A stretch of 64,000 nt of DNA from Papio anubis (GCF_008728515.1 NC_044977.1:1697501-1761500), one strand, 5' to 3'. Positions 1 to 13,834 are shown, counted from the stretch's first letter. Notes: generated from the letters alone by a model not told the origin. Numbers and translations are program-made.

Positions 1-1534
1 CCAAGTTAGCATGTCTGTGGGGACTTTTGAAGATTCTAGTATAGTCAGATGTGGCCTTGTGAGTTGATGGAAAAATAACATAGAAACTAATTTATGTGCA
101 GAGATACTGAATTTCAGAATAGTAATAATATCTGGAAGTCACATATTAGAAAGTCAGAACTAGTTCCAAAGATATATATTTTGGGATTTCCTTATTTAGA
201 TGCTATTTATGTTTTTAAAACCAATTTGAAGTCTATTCAAATAGGAATAAGGAAAGAAACTATTATAGCCTGTATGCAGAGGAAATATCTGTCAACCCAA
301 AAGTTTAGTAGCTATGCAGTAAACCATAATGTGTAATCAGGCTTTGCTTATGCAACTTATTTTATTATTAAGAAGTGTGAATATTCTATAATAGCAATCT
401 TTGGACAATCATATATACATGATTTTCTACTTTTGCATGTCTTCTGATTCAGGCCTGCATTAAAACATGACAAATGTAGTTCATGCAAGAAAATGTGTTT
501 CTGAATACCTTGTATAATCCACATCTTCTGTTATTCGTAATCCCTGACAAAGGATGACAGATTTTTGCTTTTAACCACTGAAGTGGAACCACCCAGTGGC
601 AACAGAGTAAACCCAGTTCACCGTTCACTTGGCCCGCCAGCATGTAGATTCTTTGAATATTTGAGAAGTTATTAATTTTCAAATTCGTGATTTCTAAAAG
701 TTTGTTTATAATATGAGGATATAGTTCTTACACTATTTTAAATAAGCTCAAAATGTTACTGTATTATATTGTCTTTCATCTTGTAAAACTTGTGCTCAAG
801 TACTGAAATTTAATGTGTCTGGGGTTATATATTTAAGATTTTAAATTATGTTCTAAGATTTAAGTTGTGGATTTAAATAGAAATAGTGACTATTATTCCA
901 TTATAGATAATACATAATATTAATTAAACAATTTATTTTTATGATAGCAAACTTTACTGCCTATTAAAACATCTAATCTTAGTTTGTTTATTTGTTTCTT
1001 ATACTTATATTAAAAATATTTGCATAGAACTGTAACATGTTTAACCTTTCTAAGTAAAATGGGACTAGAAAAGCTCCTTTATTTATTATATTATTCATCA
1101 TAACCTTGCAGATAAGTGAGAGAATTTGACATTGTTTTCACAATCTAGCATACAAAATGGCTTAGTTTTCTTTAAATGAAAAGAAACTTTCTGTCAAAAA
1201 TGTCCCCAATAAAATATGACAGCCTTCTGTGAACACACCCTGTCCTCTGCCCAATCAATTCCTTAATATCCAGATGCAAGAACTTCTGTCAGTCAGTGTC
1301 CCAGACACTACAGTGTGCAAAGCTAGGATGACAAATAAAGTGTAGCAGTATGTGTAACAAAAATCTATGCCTTAAAGCAATTTAAAACTTTTTTAATAAT
1401 TAGTTTACCGTACATATGATTAATAGGAGATTTGTACTGTCTTATAATAATACTTCCCCCTTCTCTTTGGTGTATGCTCAGTTTCAGATACAGACTTTTC
1501 AACCTACACAGCCTTGGCTGGATTGGAAAATGTG
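1..1534. other. AT-rich intron, no clear element
   Basis: Unique-looking AT-rich sequence. I recognise no repeat family or coding exon. The 440-665 part is less AT-rich and is listed separately as a weak candidate regulatory block. Confidence 0.5.
440..665. promoter_or_regulatory. Candidate conserved noncoding block (weak)
   Basis: About 225 bp of mixed-composition, non-repetitive sequence with a few retained CpGs, set in strongly AT-rich intron. No promoter motif is evident. It is included only because its composition stands out; conservation cannot be seen from one sequence. Confidence 0.15.
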
Positions 1535-1584
1535 CTCTCTCTCTCTCTGCCTCTAGATAGATGATAGGTAGGTAGGTAGGTAGG

Positions 1585-1629
<45 letters not shown>

Positions 1630-1703
1630 GATAGGTAGATAGATAATAGATAGATAGATAATAGATAGGTAGATAGATGATAGATAGATGATAGATGATA
1701 GAT

Positions 1704-1746
<43 letters not shown>

Positions 1747-1752
1747 GATAGA
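1535..1752. repeat. GATA/GGTA tetranucleotide microsatellite with CT tract
   Basis: A short CT run (1535-1548) is followed by about 200 bp of tetranucleotide units. They are mostly GATA, with a GGTA block near 1565-1585 and interspersed GATGATA interruptions. The repeat gives the long Tyr-Leu-Ser-Ile open frames on the minus strand, which are not genes. Its length and partly pure runs suggest polymorphism. Confidence 0.97.
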
Positions 1753-3384
1753 GTTGACCTCTGAGAGAAGTAAGCAAATGGCAACAGCAACAAGACATCC
1801 AAAGAGGACTAGCAATTGTCCAAATGACTTCCCACTTAGACTGATTTCTGAGCATTTCAAGCCTGAAACTGAGTTTTACCAGATAATAAATCTGTATATA
1901 TTTTATATATATGGAAAGAGAGTGAGCATATCTAACCTACAAGAGAGAGCAGGTTTGCCAGAATACTTCAGACTGTTTAGGCTGAAAAGTGTATCTGAAA
2001 AGGAGTATGTATTGAAGAGAAGAGGATACACACACATACACGCATATATGTGTATATATATTATGTATATTACATATTAGATTATATTAATATCAATAGT
2101 TATGTTTATAATATATATAAATCAAGCATATTAAATATGTGCTTACTAGTCATTTAAATTGTAACCATTTAAAAATGTTGGCTCACCAGCTCTACAAAAA
2201 CAAGCAACAGGCAGATTTGACCCACAGGATGTTGTTTTCGGATCCCTGCGCTAAACTGTACTTTTTAAAGTATATGCAAAAGAAGAGAGCTTTCTTTTGT
2301 GGATGATATGTTACTATATAACTATCATATAATACTAAATAACTCATATTGGCTTTGTAAGAAAAAGTGAAGTAGTTTTTTGAGGTAGTTTTACATAGAG
2401 AGCTATTAAATCTGTAGTGTTCTATGTGGTCAAAGTCATTTTAACTAAAAGAAATCTCACTAGTTCAAGGGAAAGTCAAAATAATAACCATTATGATGGG
2501 GGAGAACAAAAATTGCAAAATACAAAAGGACAACATATTGTCCTTTTACATTCAAACCATTTTAAATTCTTACCATTACCATCAGCTTTAACAGCTAATT
2601 TTCTAAATGTTAATGAAATAGACTAGAACTTTCTATTTACTATTATCCATTGTCCCTTAAATTAATAGCAAAAAGTGAGTAATATCTTGTAAGTCATTAA
2701 GAAGCAATTAATATCTTAATATTTCCAGAACCTGGACTCATCACTTCATTGAAACAGTCGTCTGCTTTATCAGCTTTGCTCAGGATTTGAACATAATGAT
2801 CAAGGAAATATATTTAAAAAGGAGGACTATGTCATTCGTAAAATGAAGATATCTGATGATTTTTCCATTGCAATGTATCTGTATTTTACCAAGCTACATG
2901 GCTTTGTGGCCTCTTATTATATGAATTAGAAATTATGATACCCAAATTCGTTCTGAAAAAGATGGACTGCATTTTTCTCTTCCCTTATTCTCTAGCATTT
3001 GCTGAAATAAATACTTATGTTGTTCAGGGCAGAATAGACCAAGATCCACCAAAAGAATACCTTATTAAGTATCAAGGGTTCCTTGCATTAATGTATTTCA
3101 AGAGAAGATGCATGCTAACCATTATTATTCAGGAGTACAAGACAGCCTACTAAGGCAAGGATGTCAGTCAACTTTGAAGTCCTATGTCCTTCAACATTTC
3201 CTGTTTTTTCCTAGGATCCCCAATTTTCCTCTCGTTTTCCTGGCTTTCTTTCTTCTGTGTTCTTCTTTTCTAGATAAACATTTTATCTGAACATTTTACA
3301 TTCTAACATGTTTTAGCTCTCTTCCAGACACTTCATACATATCATACCTCATCTCTTAAGTAGTTTTTAATTAAGTTAAACACA
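1753..3384. other. AT-rich intron with a short CA/TA repeat
   Basis: Contains an alternating CA/TA tract at about 2028-2078. Otherwise it is unassigned AT-rich sequence. Confidence 0.5.
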
Positions 3385-3445
3385 TTTTGGCCTGGTACTG
3401 GTCCAGGAGGCAGCTGGAAAATATTTATTGAATAAATGATGTAGC
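3385..3445 (+). repeat. L2-like 3' tail fragment
   Basis: The stretch resembles the degenerate end of L2 (tgcctggcac... aataaatatttattgaatgaatg type): here cctggtactgg followed by tatttattgaataaatga. It is short and diverged. Confidence 0.4.
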
Positions 3446-5480
3446 AAAATAATATGCAAATAAAAAATAGAGTTTTTACTTAATATGTAGGTTTAAATAC
3501 AGAAGATAGTTATTACATAGATGTTCAGTGTGAGAAGCAGAATATAAATGTAGCTGAAACAGAGTTGTTTTCATTTTTGTCAGCCTACTATGTGCTTAGA
3601 GTAACAATAAAAGATAGTTCAATAAAATGACCATTATTAATCCAATTTTTACTTTGTCTTTACATATGATACATTTTTTACACCGTTTTGGTTAATCAAA
3701 ACCCTAGCTTTCCATATTGATTGCTATCATGTACTTATTGAATCCAGACTTTGTCCCTGTAATTGCTTTCTTAAGCTATTTTGCATCCTTTTTTTTTTTT
3801 TTGTATTGAGTGGCAAAACTCATTAAATAACTTGGGAATGTTTGATCTAAATAAAACTTAAATTACCAGTGTCACATATTGGCTTTTTTTCCAAATACAT
3901 GTAAAGATTTTGCATTTATAGTAGTTAAAAAGTCCTTTTATAACGAGCTGTGCATATGGTTTTAGTAGTTAAAATATGCACTGACTAAGTATCTTAGTCC
4001 ATATGTTTGGGTCATGACATGATAGATGGAATTATTCTATTAGAAGCAAAATGAAGAATAACAATGTAAATTCACTGGGTTTATAGTAAACATTTGATAG
4101 GTTTTCATGTTCTTTTTGAACAAAATGTTTTGAAATTCTTCTAAATCTCAAGACCTATGTGAAAGCTCAATTTATTCCTCTTTATTATTCTTACTGAGAA
4201 AGAAGGAAAGTCTCAGCCCAGTGTACAATCTTTGAAATTGTTCAATTTTTGCTACATTCCTCTTCCATTTTCACCAGTGTGAATTGACCTGGTTGTGGAA
4301 GCTCCATCTCCAGGAATATTTGAGGGTTGGGGGTGGTGAGGATGGGAGGAGAGGATATGTCACTATGCACCCAGATTTAGAAAAACTCCCAATTCTCTGC
4401 CTTCTTTTCTCCCATGCCTCCCCATTTTCTCTTTTCTTGCCCTAAGTCTGTTTACAGTTATTCATAAAGAATCCATATTCTATTCTTTCTGCCAAAGATT
4501 TCATGCTGATTGTGGAAAGACAACGTCCAATGAGATACAAGTGAGGAGAGTCTTGTTCTACATGTGATTCTCTCCCTGTGGACCTTTCCTCCTTCACTGG
4601 GGCTTGTCCCCCTGCACCGTTCATTGCCCGACTGGCTTTACAACAGAGCAGCCCCTTTTCATTTCTGCTTAGTTCTAGCATGGTGTGCCTTATTTTAATC
4701 CAAGAAACATGCTTGATGATTGCCACGTAAAGCATTGAATGTTTCCAAAATAGAGACAGGAATGTGTAGGTGCTGACACTAGATCAGAGTGGGTTGAGAT
4801 ATTACTGTTTCATTTAAAATGTAAGTGTGCAACTGTATATATATATCTATACACACATATACATATGCTGTATATTAAAATATTCATAAAATAATACACA
4901 AGAAAAATAAGATAACAATTGTCAAGTAAAAAACCCCAACACTTTAACTTTGTTATAAAACGTTACTTAAAAATCATTTTGCAAGGATTAAAAATACAAG
5001 ATATGAAGAAAATATGTCTTCATGTCTAAATTTAAACATAAAAAAGTATAAAATGAGCATAAGAAATCAGTATTCTGAAGGACGGCTGTGACAGAGGCCT
5101 TTGGGATCACACTGAAGAAAAGTGATCACCCAGAGTTATCAGTTACAAGATCAATGTCTTTAGTCAGGGTTTTCAAAGTGACATTTTACCTCTTGTAGAA
5201 AAAAACCTGCTAGTTTCTAAACTTTAAAATTCAATTTTTGTGAATTAGCCTAAAATATTAGAAGAATGTGACTGTGAGCAATTCTCTTCAGAAAGTCAAA
5301 GAAAACACAAATTTAGAATGGTCATTTTTTGCTGATGCTTATCAACATTTTGTTTATGGAGGAATGAAAGTTTTAAAACATTTTACATTTAAGATAATTT
5401 TTTTTTAGGTTTACACATAACACATTTTAGACTTGCTTCCTAAGTATTAGTTAAAATGGAACAATAATATAAAATTTACC
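3446..5480. other. Unassigned intron sequence
   Basis: No element named with confidence. There is a T14 tract near 3789-3802, a TA/CA microsatellite near 4838-4870, and a less AT-rich part at about 4190-4740 of unknown origin. Confidence 0.45.
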
Positions 5481-5780
5481 GCAGGCGCGGTGGCTCAGGC
5501 CTGTAATCCCAGCACTTTGGGAGGCCGAGGCGGGCGGATCACGAGGTCAGGAGATCGAGACCATCCTGGCGAACACGGTGAAACCCCGTCTCTACTAAAA
5601 ATACAAAAAACCAGCCGGGCGAGGTGGCGGCGCCTGTGGTCCCAGCTCCTCGGGAGGCTGAGGCAGGAGAATGGCGGGAACCCGGGGGGCGGAGCTTGCA
5701 GGGAGCCAAGATGGCGCCGCCCACTCCAGCCTGGGCCACAGAGCAAGACTCCGTCTCAAAAATAAATAAATAAATAAATA
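5481..5780 (+). mobile_element. AluY, sense, CpG-rich
   Basis: A near-complete dimeric Alu. It starts at GCAGGCGCGGTGGCTCA and ends with an (AATA)n tail. AluY hallmarks are GAGATCGAGACCATCCTGG, 'atcacgaggtcaggag' and 'gagaatggcg'. Many CpGs are intact, which argues for a young copy. It has private changes, such as AAGATGGCGCCGCCC where AluY usually has GAGATCGCGCCACTGC, and its first bases differ from the usual GGCCGGGCGCGG. A clear target-site duplication was not identified. Confidence 0.93.
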
Positions 5781-6669
5781 TTTAAAAAATTGCAGCCATG
5801 TGTTTGTTGCATGATGCTATTTCCATTCAAAAAGAGAGTATGGCCATTCTGTAAAACTATCCTGTTGTGTAGGAGATAGGGCTGTAATTTTCAAACTTTT
5901 CTCAACCAAATAAAACCTTTTCTTCATGGCAGAACTGTATCATAGAAAACATGATTAAATAGTATTTAAAGAGATGCTATGACTATAAATGTCTAAGGAT
6001 GAGCATTTAAAACTTATACATATCAAACAATTTACAATACACGGCACAACATCGTGGTGCTGTGACCTGTTGTATCAGTCGGTAGCAGTGAAATGACTAT
6101 GGCATTAGGATGTGTACTGAACCCACATAACAGATGACCCTAAGTATGGAGTGAACCTACCAGAGTTTACATGTGTAGCATTCTCATTTGTACCATGTTC
6201 CAAGTCAGCCAGGGCAAATTTGAAACGCTAAATCAGAATCTTCTCTTCCAAGATCTGTTGTGATGTAGTGTGTGACTTTCCCGTATAAAGTTTCTGAAAT
6301 GGTTTTGTAAGGCTTACAGTGCTATATAGATATTAGTAATAATAAACACTTGAATTTTACATCAGTGCTCAGGAAGACTGGAGTCTAACCTCTGCATGAA
6401 ATCAGTTAAATTGCTTGCACATATGGTGGTTCTCATATGATGGGATTGGAATATAATGTGTCTGAGTGCATTGTTAGTTTTTGTTATAAAAATAGTTGAA
6501 AAACAAATTTAAAATGAAATTCAAATCAAATATTGTTGCCATTCATAGAGACTTCAGCGAAATACTAGGATTTGATTGGATACAGTGGAAAGCACAATGA
6601 ATGTAAAATCAAAGTCTTATTATAATTTTGCTTCTAAATAATTGCTTTTAATAATACTTGTACAGCCCT
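5781..6669. other. Unassigned AT-rich intron
   Basis: No repeat or exon recognised. Confidence 0.45.
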
Positions 6670-6800
6670 GAACTACTTATAGAACCATTTTACACATTAT
6701 GCTTAATAATCTTCAAATAATTCTCACACAATGAGGATAAGATGGTTATTATTATCTTTTTTTTTTTTCCCAAAGAGGAAATAGACTGAGAAGAAAAATA
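6670..6800 (+). repeat. MIR fragment
   Basis: Order of blocks fits MIR: a diverged cattttacacattat, aatcttcaaataattctcac, gaggataagatggttattattat and finally aaagaggaaatagactgagaag. A T/C tract interrupts it. Old and diverged. Confidence 0.6.
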
Positions 6801-8299
6801 AATTCAGCTTGACATGGATTTTTTGTCTCACTTAAAATCTTAAATTTCCAATGTGGCAACATCATTTACATATAGTGCCCAATAAAATAGTCTAAGTGCC
6901 ACTCATTGCCAAATCTAAGTAGTGCAGTTCTAGTATATTTTATAACTACTAAGCTATTTTTAGTAGTACCATGAAACATTATGTCAGAATAATATTGAAG
7001 AATAAATGTGTGTGCTTTTGGAGTTCTTATTTTAGAGGTAGACAATTCTACTAAAATTGCATTTTATAAAATAATAGAAGAAATTGAGAAAAATACTATA
7101 AGTTTTTCTTTTTATCTTTAACATTTTTACCTACATATTAACATAAATAATTTCTAATTTAACATCTTAATCTTTTCTCATGTTAGTAAAAAGACATTAG
7201 ATCCTCTAACTTCATTTGGAGAGTTCTTGTCTCTTCCCCACGCAAGTTGTAGCTATGTAGCCAGCAGGGAGACATAGCATTAAGACAGCCAACTTGGACG
7301 AAAGGAGAGATAAAGGGAATGTCAGACTTACCTAGCCCAGAGCCCCACCCCCTGCTCCTACCAAATCTAAATTTTTTTCTTGATTCTCATGTCATTCTTT
7401 CCAACTTCACCATCTCCTAAAACAATCTGCATAAAGCATGTTAGGCTTCATACTTTACAAATTAAGCAGATAATGTCCCTAATTAGTCTCACTTCTTCTC
7501 TTCCTGATTATCTCCCCATTTGTTTCTTACTATCTTTGTCCATGCCTTCATTTTTGATTTCAGATCTTCTTTTCTATTTATTCAACATTTCCCTCTAAGT
7601 TTCCATATGAAGTAAATTCAAGGATACTATGGAGTAGAATTTCAATATTAAGATTTTCTATTACTACACATGTATTTGCATAAATAAATGTAGGTTTATG
7701 TCTTTATGTATTTTATTAAAAAGACTAACCTCCTATTTAATATAGAGGATGAAGCTTTAAGGGAATATAAACTTTTTATTGTGCCTGATATATTTGAATA
7801 TATAATTATATGCTTACTCTGATTAGGTGGATATGTGTGTATCCTTCAAATTTTAATGGAAATATTAACTTTTGTATACATTAACTTGTGTCTCTGAATA
7901 CATTAACTTCTGTCGCCATGTAAACATCCTCAATAACTCCGTTCAATGACATACTAGTTTCTGTCTGTTGGTGGTTTTTAGTTTGCCCTTTGACAGATAA
8001 TTTTTTCTAAGTTCAGTTAATTGAAACTAACATTTTGCCACCATGAGAAGTTTTAAAGAGGAAAAAGAGGTTAAAATACTCATTGGAATTATTGATTTAA
8101 CAGCATTGACATCTCTACATAAAGCACATTGCTGCTTGATACTGAAGGTGCTCAGTGAATGAAGTATAAAATCCTATGTGGGAAAAAAGGCAGAAATCAC
8201 TGAAAAGAACACGTCTGTTTGTCGCAGACTTTGGGAATTTGGAAAGACCTTTATTTAAGCCATACGATGTATAGAGAAGGACACAGATTTCATATTGGA
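6801..8299. other. Unassigned AT-rich intron
   Basis: No element recognised. The 7200-7360 part is somewhat GC-richer. Confidence 0.45.
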
Positions 8300-8560
8300 A
8301 TAGTTAGGATCTCCAGTTAGGAGTTGTCAGCAGACGTGCAGAATTGTCACCTATGTTTGCAATGTCAGGAGGCATCCTTACCAATTGCTGTGACGAAGTC
8401 TGGATGGGACACGGGTCTACGGTGCATTTCAGTTCCAGTACCCATGCTGATTTGGTGCTCTCATTCTTGAAATGGCATATTGCCCTTTTTCGGCAAAGAA
8501 AATCAGCAAGTGATTGCTGTACCACATCAGTTTGGTGACATCGCCTGCCATATTGCTAAC
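8300..8560. promoter_or_regulatory. Candidate noncoding block of distinct composition
   Basis: A 260-bp island of balanced composition with several CpGs (for example tgacgaagtc, acacgggtctacggtg and ttttcggcaa) inside AT-rich intron. Open frames of 64 (+) and 73 (-) codons overlap it, but neither resembles a protein I know and there are no convincing splice sites. It could be a conserved noncoding element, an old unrecognised repeat or a processed-pseudogene remnant. Confidence 0.2.
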
Positions 8561-11464
8561 ACATTTTTTGTCTTCTGCAGCTACAGCCTTTTTAGGGACT
8601 TAGATAATTCGGTGTCTTAGGAAGATGATGACATGAGAGCAAAAAGATGGGTGTCTGGCTCACAGCATCTTTAGCCACTCTATGCTACTCATGAAAGATA
8701 CATTTACAAATTAATGCCTTTTTAATTTAAGGAAAAATATGAAATTAAAATTAAGACTATTTTAGGACTTCTTACAACCAGTTGAATGAGTGTAACATTT
8801 CAATAATTGTCACTTACCTCAAAATCAATAGTATATAAATTATAACAAACAGAAAACTTACTTGGTGTAATATGGGTATGTAACTCCTCATAAAATACTT
8901 CCCTACTTCACTCTCCCAATGATTATATATGCTTATTTATACTCTCACCCTTAAATATCCATAAAAAATAATTATATATGGCACCAAATAGTGACTTTCG
9001 ACCAAAACTTCTAATAGGAAAAATAAAAAAGTTGACTCTTGAAATTATAAATAATATTATTTAAAAAGGTTAGCGATTTCAAGGTTTTCCACAAAGTAAA
9101 GAAAATAAGTGAACAATTTAAATATAAATATAGCCTTAACTTGATAACTATGGAAACTAGAATTTTCATGATAGTTTCTCAATAAAAACATGTATGTATT
9201 TTTGTCTAATTAATTGTGCTGGCATATAAAGGTAACAGTTGCTTTTAAACAGTTATAAGGGTTTTTTTTTTTTTTTTGCGCTAATTCTAATATAGCAAGG
9301 ATAGCTTTTTGTAATATAAACCACAGGAATTCCACTTTGAAACTGTCTAGTATACTGTACAGGTGAAATAATTACTAAGGATGACACGTAGTCATTGGGA
9401 CTGTAACTCCAATTACCCTGAGGCATTGACTCCTTTAGACTTATGCCTTTATTCATCAGGTTTGTGAGATAAGCTTTTCTGTAGAAATAAATTCAGAGTA
9501 GCTTTCCTAGAATTCAAGGAGTCCACAACTCTCCTCTCTAGAGGACCAGTAAGAAATCATTGAATTATTTGCTAATTGTGAGCAAAATTTGTATTGATTT
9601 TTCTCTGTCTCTCTAGCCGATGTTAATAGCATCATACTTCAGGTCACTAAATACTTTTCAGCGCCATCTAATTGTCAAAGATTCACTTACTAAGACAAAA
9701 TTGTAGACATCAAAGCTATATACACACACATAAACACAAAGAAAATGATGACACAGGCAGTTTATATGCTCTTTCTTACTTCTCTTTCTCATATGATAAT
9801 GTTTGCAATGTATATTTCATAATTTGAAACCAATAACAATTTGAAAGGATATTAAGACTACTATACCACTCAGCTCCAGTCATGCTTGATTTAACTGCTG
9901 GGCAAGTATTAATTTCTCATTGCACCCAAGTGCAGCTAACACAAAAGAAGTACATCAAAATAGGTATATATCCATATTTTTTTCATCATGTTGTCATATC
10001 TCTTAAGGATATAAGGAGCATATCTTTTGTTTTCCTATTAAAATAACTTTATATATGTAAAAATATACACTGCATATTTTTCTTACAGTGCTTCAACACT
10101 ATATATGGTTTCTACTACAATAAAACCATTCCCACATATTATAATTTCTACAATATATTAGCAGAGTGTTTTAAATTAAATATGCACGTCAGTTCCCCAC
10201 ACCGATACACAAAACTATTGCTCAATAAATGTGACTAAATTTAGTGAAATGTAGTGGTGGAAAGTACAGAAAAAAATATCCTTTGGATGCTCACAATAGG
10301 ATTTTACATGGGAAAAGCTATTTCTCTCATGGCCTCTAAATAGTTGTTAAAATCAATGTACCTCATCTTTGACATCTGTTTGAGCAGAATGAATCCATTT
10401 TACATCCCCAAATCACTTTCACTGTGAAAGAATGCAGTAAATGAAGCAAAATAGTTTGGGGAAATGAGAAAATGTAAACAAGCCAATCAGATGCTATTTA
10501 ATTTCCTGGATAGCCAGAAGTTTTCTCAAGGAAAAGTGAGATCAGAGTTTGATAAAAAGAAAATCTACCTATAACTCATTGCTATCTGAGGGAAGTTCTT
10601 TCAAGTATATTGAGATTTTAATTGATACTACACCTTGTTTTATAGCAACAGCCAATACTAATAAGTTACTTAGCACTTTTGCTTGATAGTCCATAAATAT
10701 CTGTTCTGTATACACAGGAGCAGTCCTCATTAATATTTTGGATGCAACTTACTATAGTAAGAAACAGTATTCTGAATGTCAAGTGTTGGAATATTCAATA
10801 CTTTGGCTTTTTTTTTTTTGCTGTTTATTAATAGTGATGAGGTTCTTCTTCACTAATGCTTTTGGATTATTAATTCCTGTTAAATTCTGAGAACACTAAA
10901 TTAAAATAAATTAAAATAGACTGTTAAAAATTAAACTTTTTCTATAGTAAGGCTTAGTATAAAAGGCTTGTGATTAGTACTACTCTGCCACAAGATGCTA
11001 ATGTGCTCGAGGAATATCTCTGGAAATAGGTTCACAAGATGGACCATTAAAATTATGGAATAAATTTGACATCACACACTGCTTGAGATGGAATTCATTT
11101 TTTATATTGATACAAGTTCTGCAGGAGCATCAGCGATAGTATCCCTTTGAACTAATTAGTGTCTTCTTTTAAATTCAAAGTAGGAAATCTCTTCTGCTGG
11201 TTCCAAAGTCAACGTTGACTAATTAAGAAGTTCTAGTGCACAACACAGTCAAGGTAGAAAGAATCCGTATATTGTAAACCTTCATGTTTGGTTGTCTTGT
11301 TTTAATTGTATTTTGTTTCTATCCTTGAGAGATTGTAAGAGATGATGAAAAGTAGGTGCAATATTGAGCTAGTAAAGGTCATATGTGTGAGAAAAACTTG
11401 GTTGAATATAAACTCTTGCTCATTGTACATAAAGATTATAAAGTGTCACAGTAAAATTTCCAAG
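8561..11464. other. Unassigned AT-rich intron
   Basis: Contains a T-tract at about 9261-9277 and short CA/TA runs near 9720. No repeat family is named with confidence and no exon was seen. Confidence 0.45.
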
Positions 11465-12062
11465 CTATGGTGGGCAGAGCATATGTAAAGATGAGTAACA
11501 GTAATTTCTTCCGTCCCTATACCTACACTTCTTGCGATGTGATATTGCTCATTTTCCTGCTGAGAGGAGGAGCCCATTTCTTTCCTGCTTGAATCTGGGC
11601 TAGTCTTGTGAATTGCTTTGACAAAAGTAATGCAGTGGCATCGATGGGCTGAGCCTACACCTCATGGGGCCTTGCTGATTCCACATTTGACTTCCTGGAA
11701 CACTGATGTCCCCATGTGAAAGAGTCTGGCCTATGACTTTTGAAGTTGAGATTACTATGAGGGGAGAGTAGCCCAGCTGCACAGCTATATAGCTGCCCCA
11801 GTGACCACAAACAGCACCAACTACCTACAAATGTAACTGAGGCCACCTTTGGCCATTCAGCTTCAGTAAAGACCCCTTGATGACTGTAGATGAATGAGTG
11901 TCACCAAACAAGATCAAGAGAAGAACCATTCAGCAAAGTCAATCCTAATCTCTGACCCACACAAGTGTGAGCCAATGAAATAATTGTTGTAAGCCATTAA
12001 GTTGGCTTTGTTAAGCCACTGAGTTTTGAGGTTAGCAAGGCAGCCAGAGTTAACTAATGCAT
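11465..12062 (+). mobile_element. MLT1-type MaLR LTR, sense
   Basis: Recognised by characteristic MLT1 blocks in order: tgaatctgggctagtcttgtg, a middle 'gccttgctgattcc' and 'cagctatatagctgcc' region, tctctgacccacac, gtgagccaatgaaataattg, and gttaagccactgagtttt. It ends at gttaactaatgca, like the MLT1 3' terminus. This is an ancient, non-autonomous retrovirus-like LTR with no coding capacity. Confidence 0.75.
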
Positions 12063-12099
12063 ACATCTTTTATGATGCGAAAGGACAGGTATTAGTCTG

Positions 12100-12165
12100 C
12101 GTACATTTCACTGCCTGGCACAGAGTATATATTAAGGAAAAATTATTGAATCAAAATGAAATGAA
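12100..12165 (+). repeat. Short L2-like 3' end
   Basis: actgcctggcacagagta followed by a diverged attattgaatcaaaatgaa resembles the L2 3' terminus. Very short. Confidence 0.4.
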
Positions 12166-13834
12166 GTAAGTAGAAAACTTTATTTCAAGAGACTGGCAGC
12201 TTCACGGGGGAACTGGGCAAAGGAACCACGTCACTTATTGAACTTTTGCCTGCAAGAGTCACCTCCAGCCTCTTGCTGAGCTCTGGGCTTGAGACCAACA
12301 TTAAGCTTTTCCTCATAAAATCACATATAAGAACCAAGTTAAAAACATTTCTGCACAACTCTATGTGGAAAAAAAATATGAGAAAGTGTGAATAAATTTA
12401 ACTTATCTATTTCATTTGGTGTGATTGTATTGGTTTATTTAAAGTAGAAAATTACAGATATTTAGAGATATGTAAAAATTGTTTATAAAATCTTAGCTCT
12501 TTAAGTTTTGTAGAACTACTTTGAAAAGAAAGGTAAATATTTCTAAGAATACTGGGTATTCAATTAAATATGCTAATTGCTTACATGAAAACGTGTAATA
12601 ATCACAAAACATGGAATTAGTTCTTTAAAATTAACATTATTAAATATTCTATAACTGAATATTAATTAAGATTTACCAAAGAAAACTTGAGCTTGAAGTC
12701 CATGGTATGAAATAAGCACTTTACTGACTAAAGCAAATGGTTATTCAGATCATAACAACAAGATAGTAATGAGAAGAATGAACAGGTCTATATTTTTCAT
12801 TTCTGTTTTTGAATTTTTAAATATGCATATGGGGTGTGTGAATTTTAGGTTGTTAGATATGCAGTCAGATTGGCAAATACATTTTTAGGGATGAGAAGGG
12901 ATAATAAATGTGCTGTAAGTCCATACATCTTGAACAAAATATGCGTTAATTTTAATCACAGAGAGGACACTTGTGGTTGAGTTTCATTCAAAAAAGGGAA
13001 GAAAGAAATCTGCATCTTTCATTAAAATCTCCATCTAGCCATGTTTCCATTAGAGTTCACTGAAAAATGACTCATAAAACCAACAATTTTATGCATCAGG
13101 TGACAGGTTTTGACAGAAGCAGCACTGCAGTTTTGGCGATATGCTACATTTTGAATGCTTAAACTGTGTGATTAGGTATGCTTTATATGACTTCCACGTG
13201 CTTAGCTAGCAAAATCTGAGTTTATTTATACAAAATTATTCAAGTGAAAAAACTGGTGTCTCTCACAGTGAGCAAAGTCAGATCTCGAAAGGGGCCATGA
13301 GGGATTGGCTAGCATTTTATCACCAAGTGCACCCAGCTCTGTTAAAAACAAGCCACAGACCTTCTTGCAAAGCACAATGGGCTTTTTATTTTTTAACTGA
13401 CCACAAAGTAAAAATAATAAATCTGTCATCTGCCTGCCAATAGAAAATAAAATAATTTTCTATTTCAGCTCTGGGAAAATAAAAATCTATGTGTCTCCTG
13501 TAAACACAGAAAAAAAAAAAGAATGTTGTAAAGTAATAACATGTATGCCAGAAGCTTTTGTTTGTCTATATGAGAAATAGCTGGTTGCTAATTTTTAGAT
13601 ACTCTCTAGACAGTTTTCTCTGGGCATATTTTAGAATAACTGCATTTTTGAGTCAGCTGGTTTTATTTAAAATTGAGAATTCCGTTGTTAGAATATTCAA
13701 ACCTGCTTTTTTTACGTTGACGTTAAATGAGACACTTTATTCCTTGTTGTTAACATGAAATGTTGATCATGCAGCTTCAACTAATGTAAACCATTTTCTA
13801 ATACGGGAAGTGAAAAGAATGTATATTTTAGAGA
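12166..13834. other. Unassigned intron sequence
   Basis: No family or exon recognised in this block. Confidence 0.45.

Noticed and set aside
1365..1860. Minus-strand open frames of 100-145 codons rich in Tyr-Leu-Ser-Ile
   Set aside because: They are translations of the GATA microsatellite in three frames; no gene.
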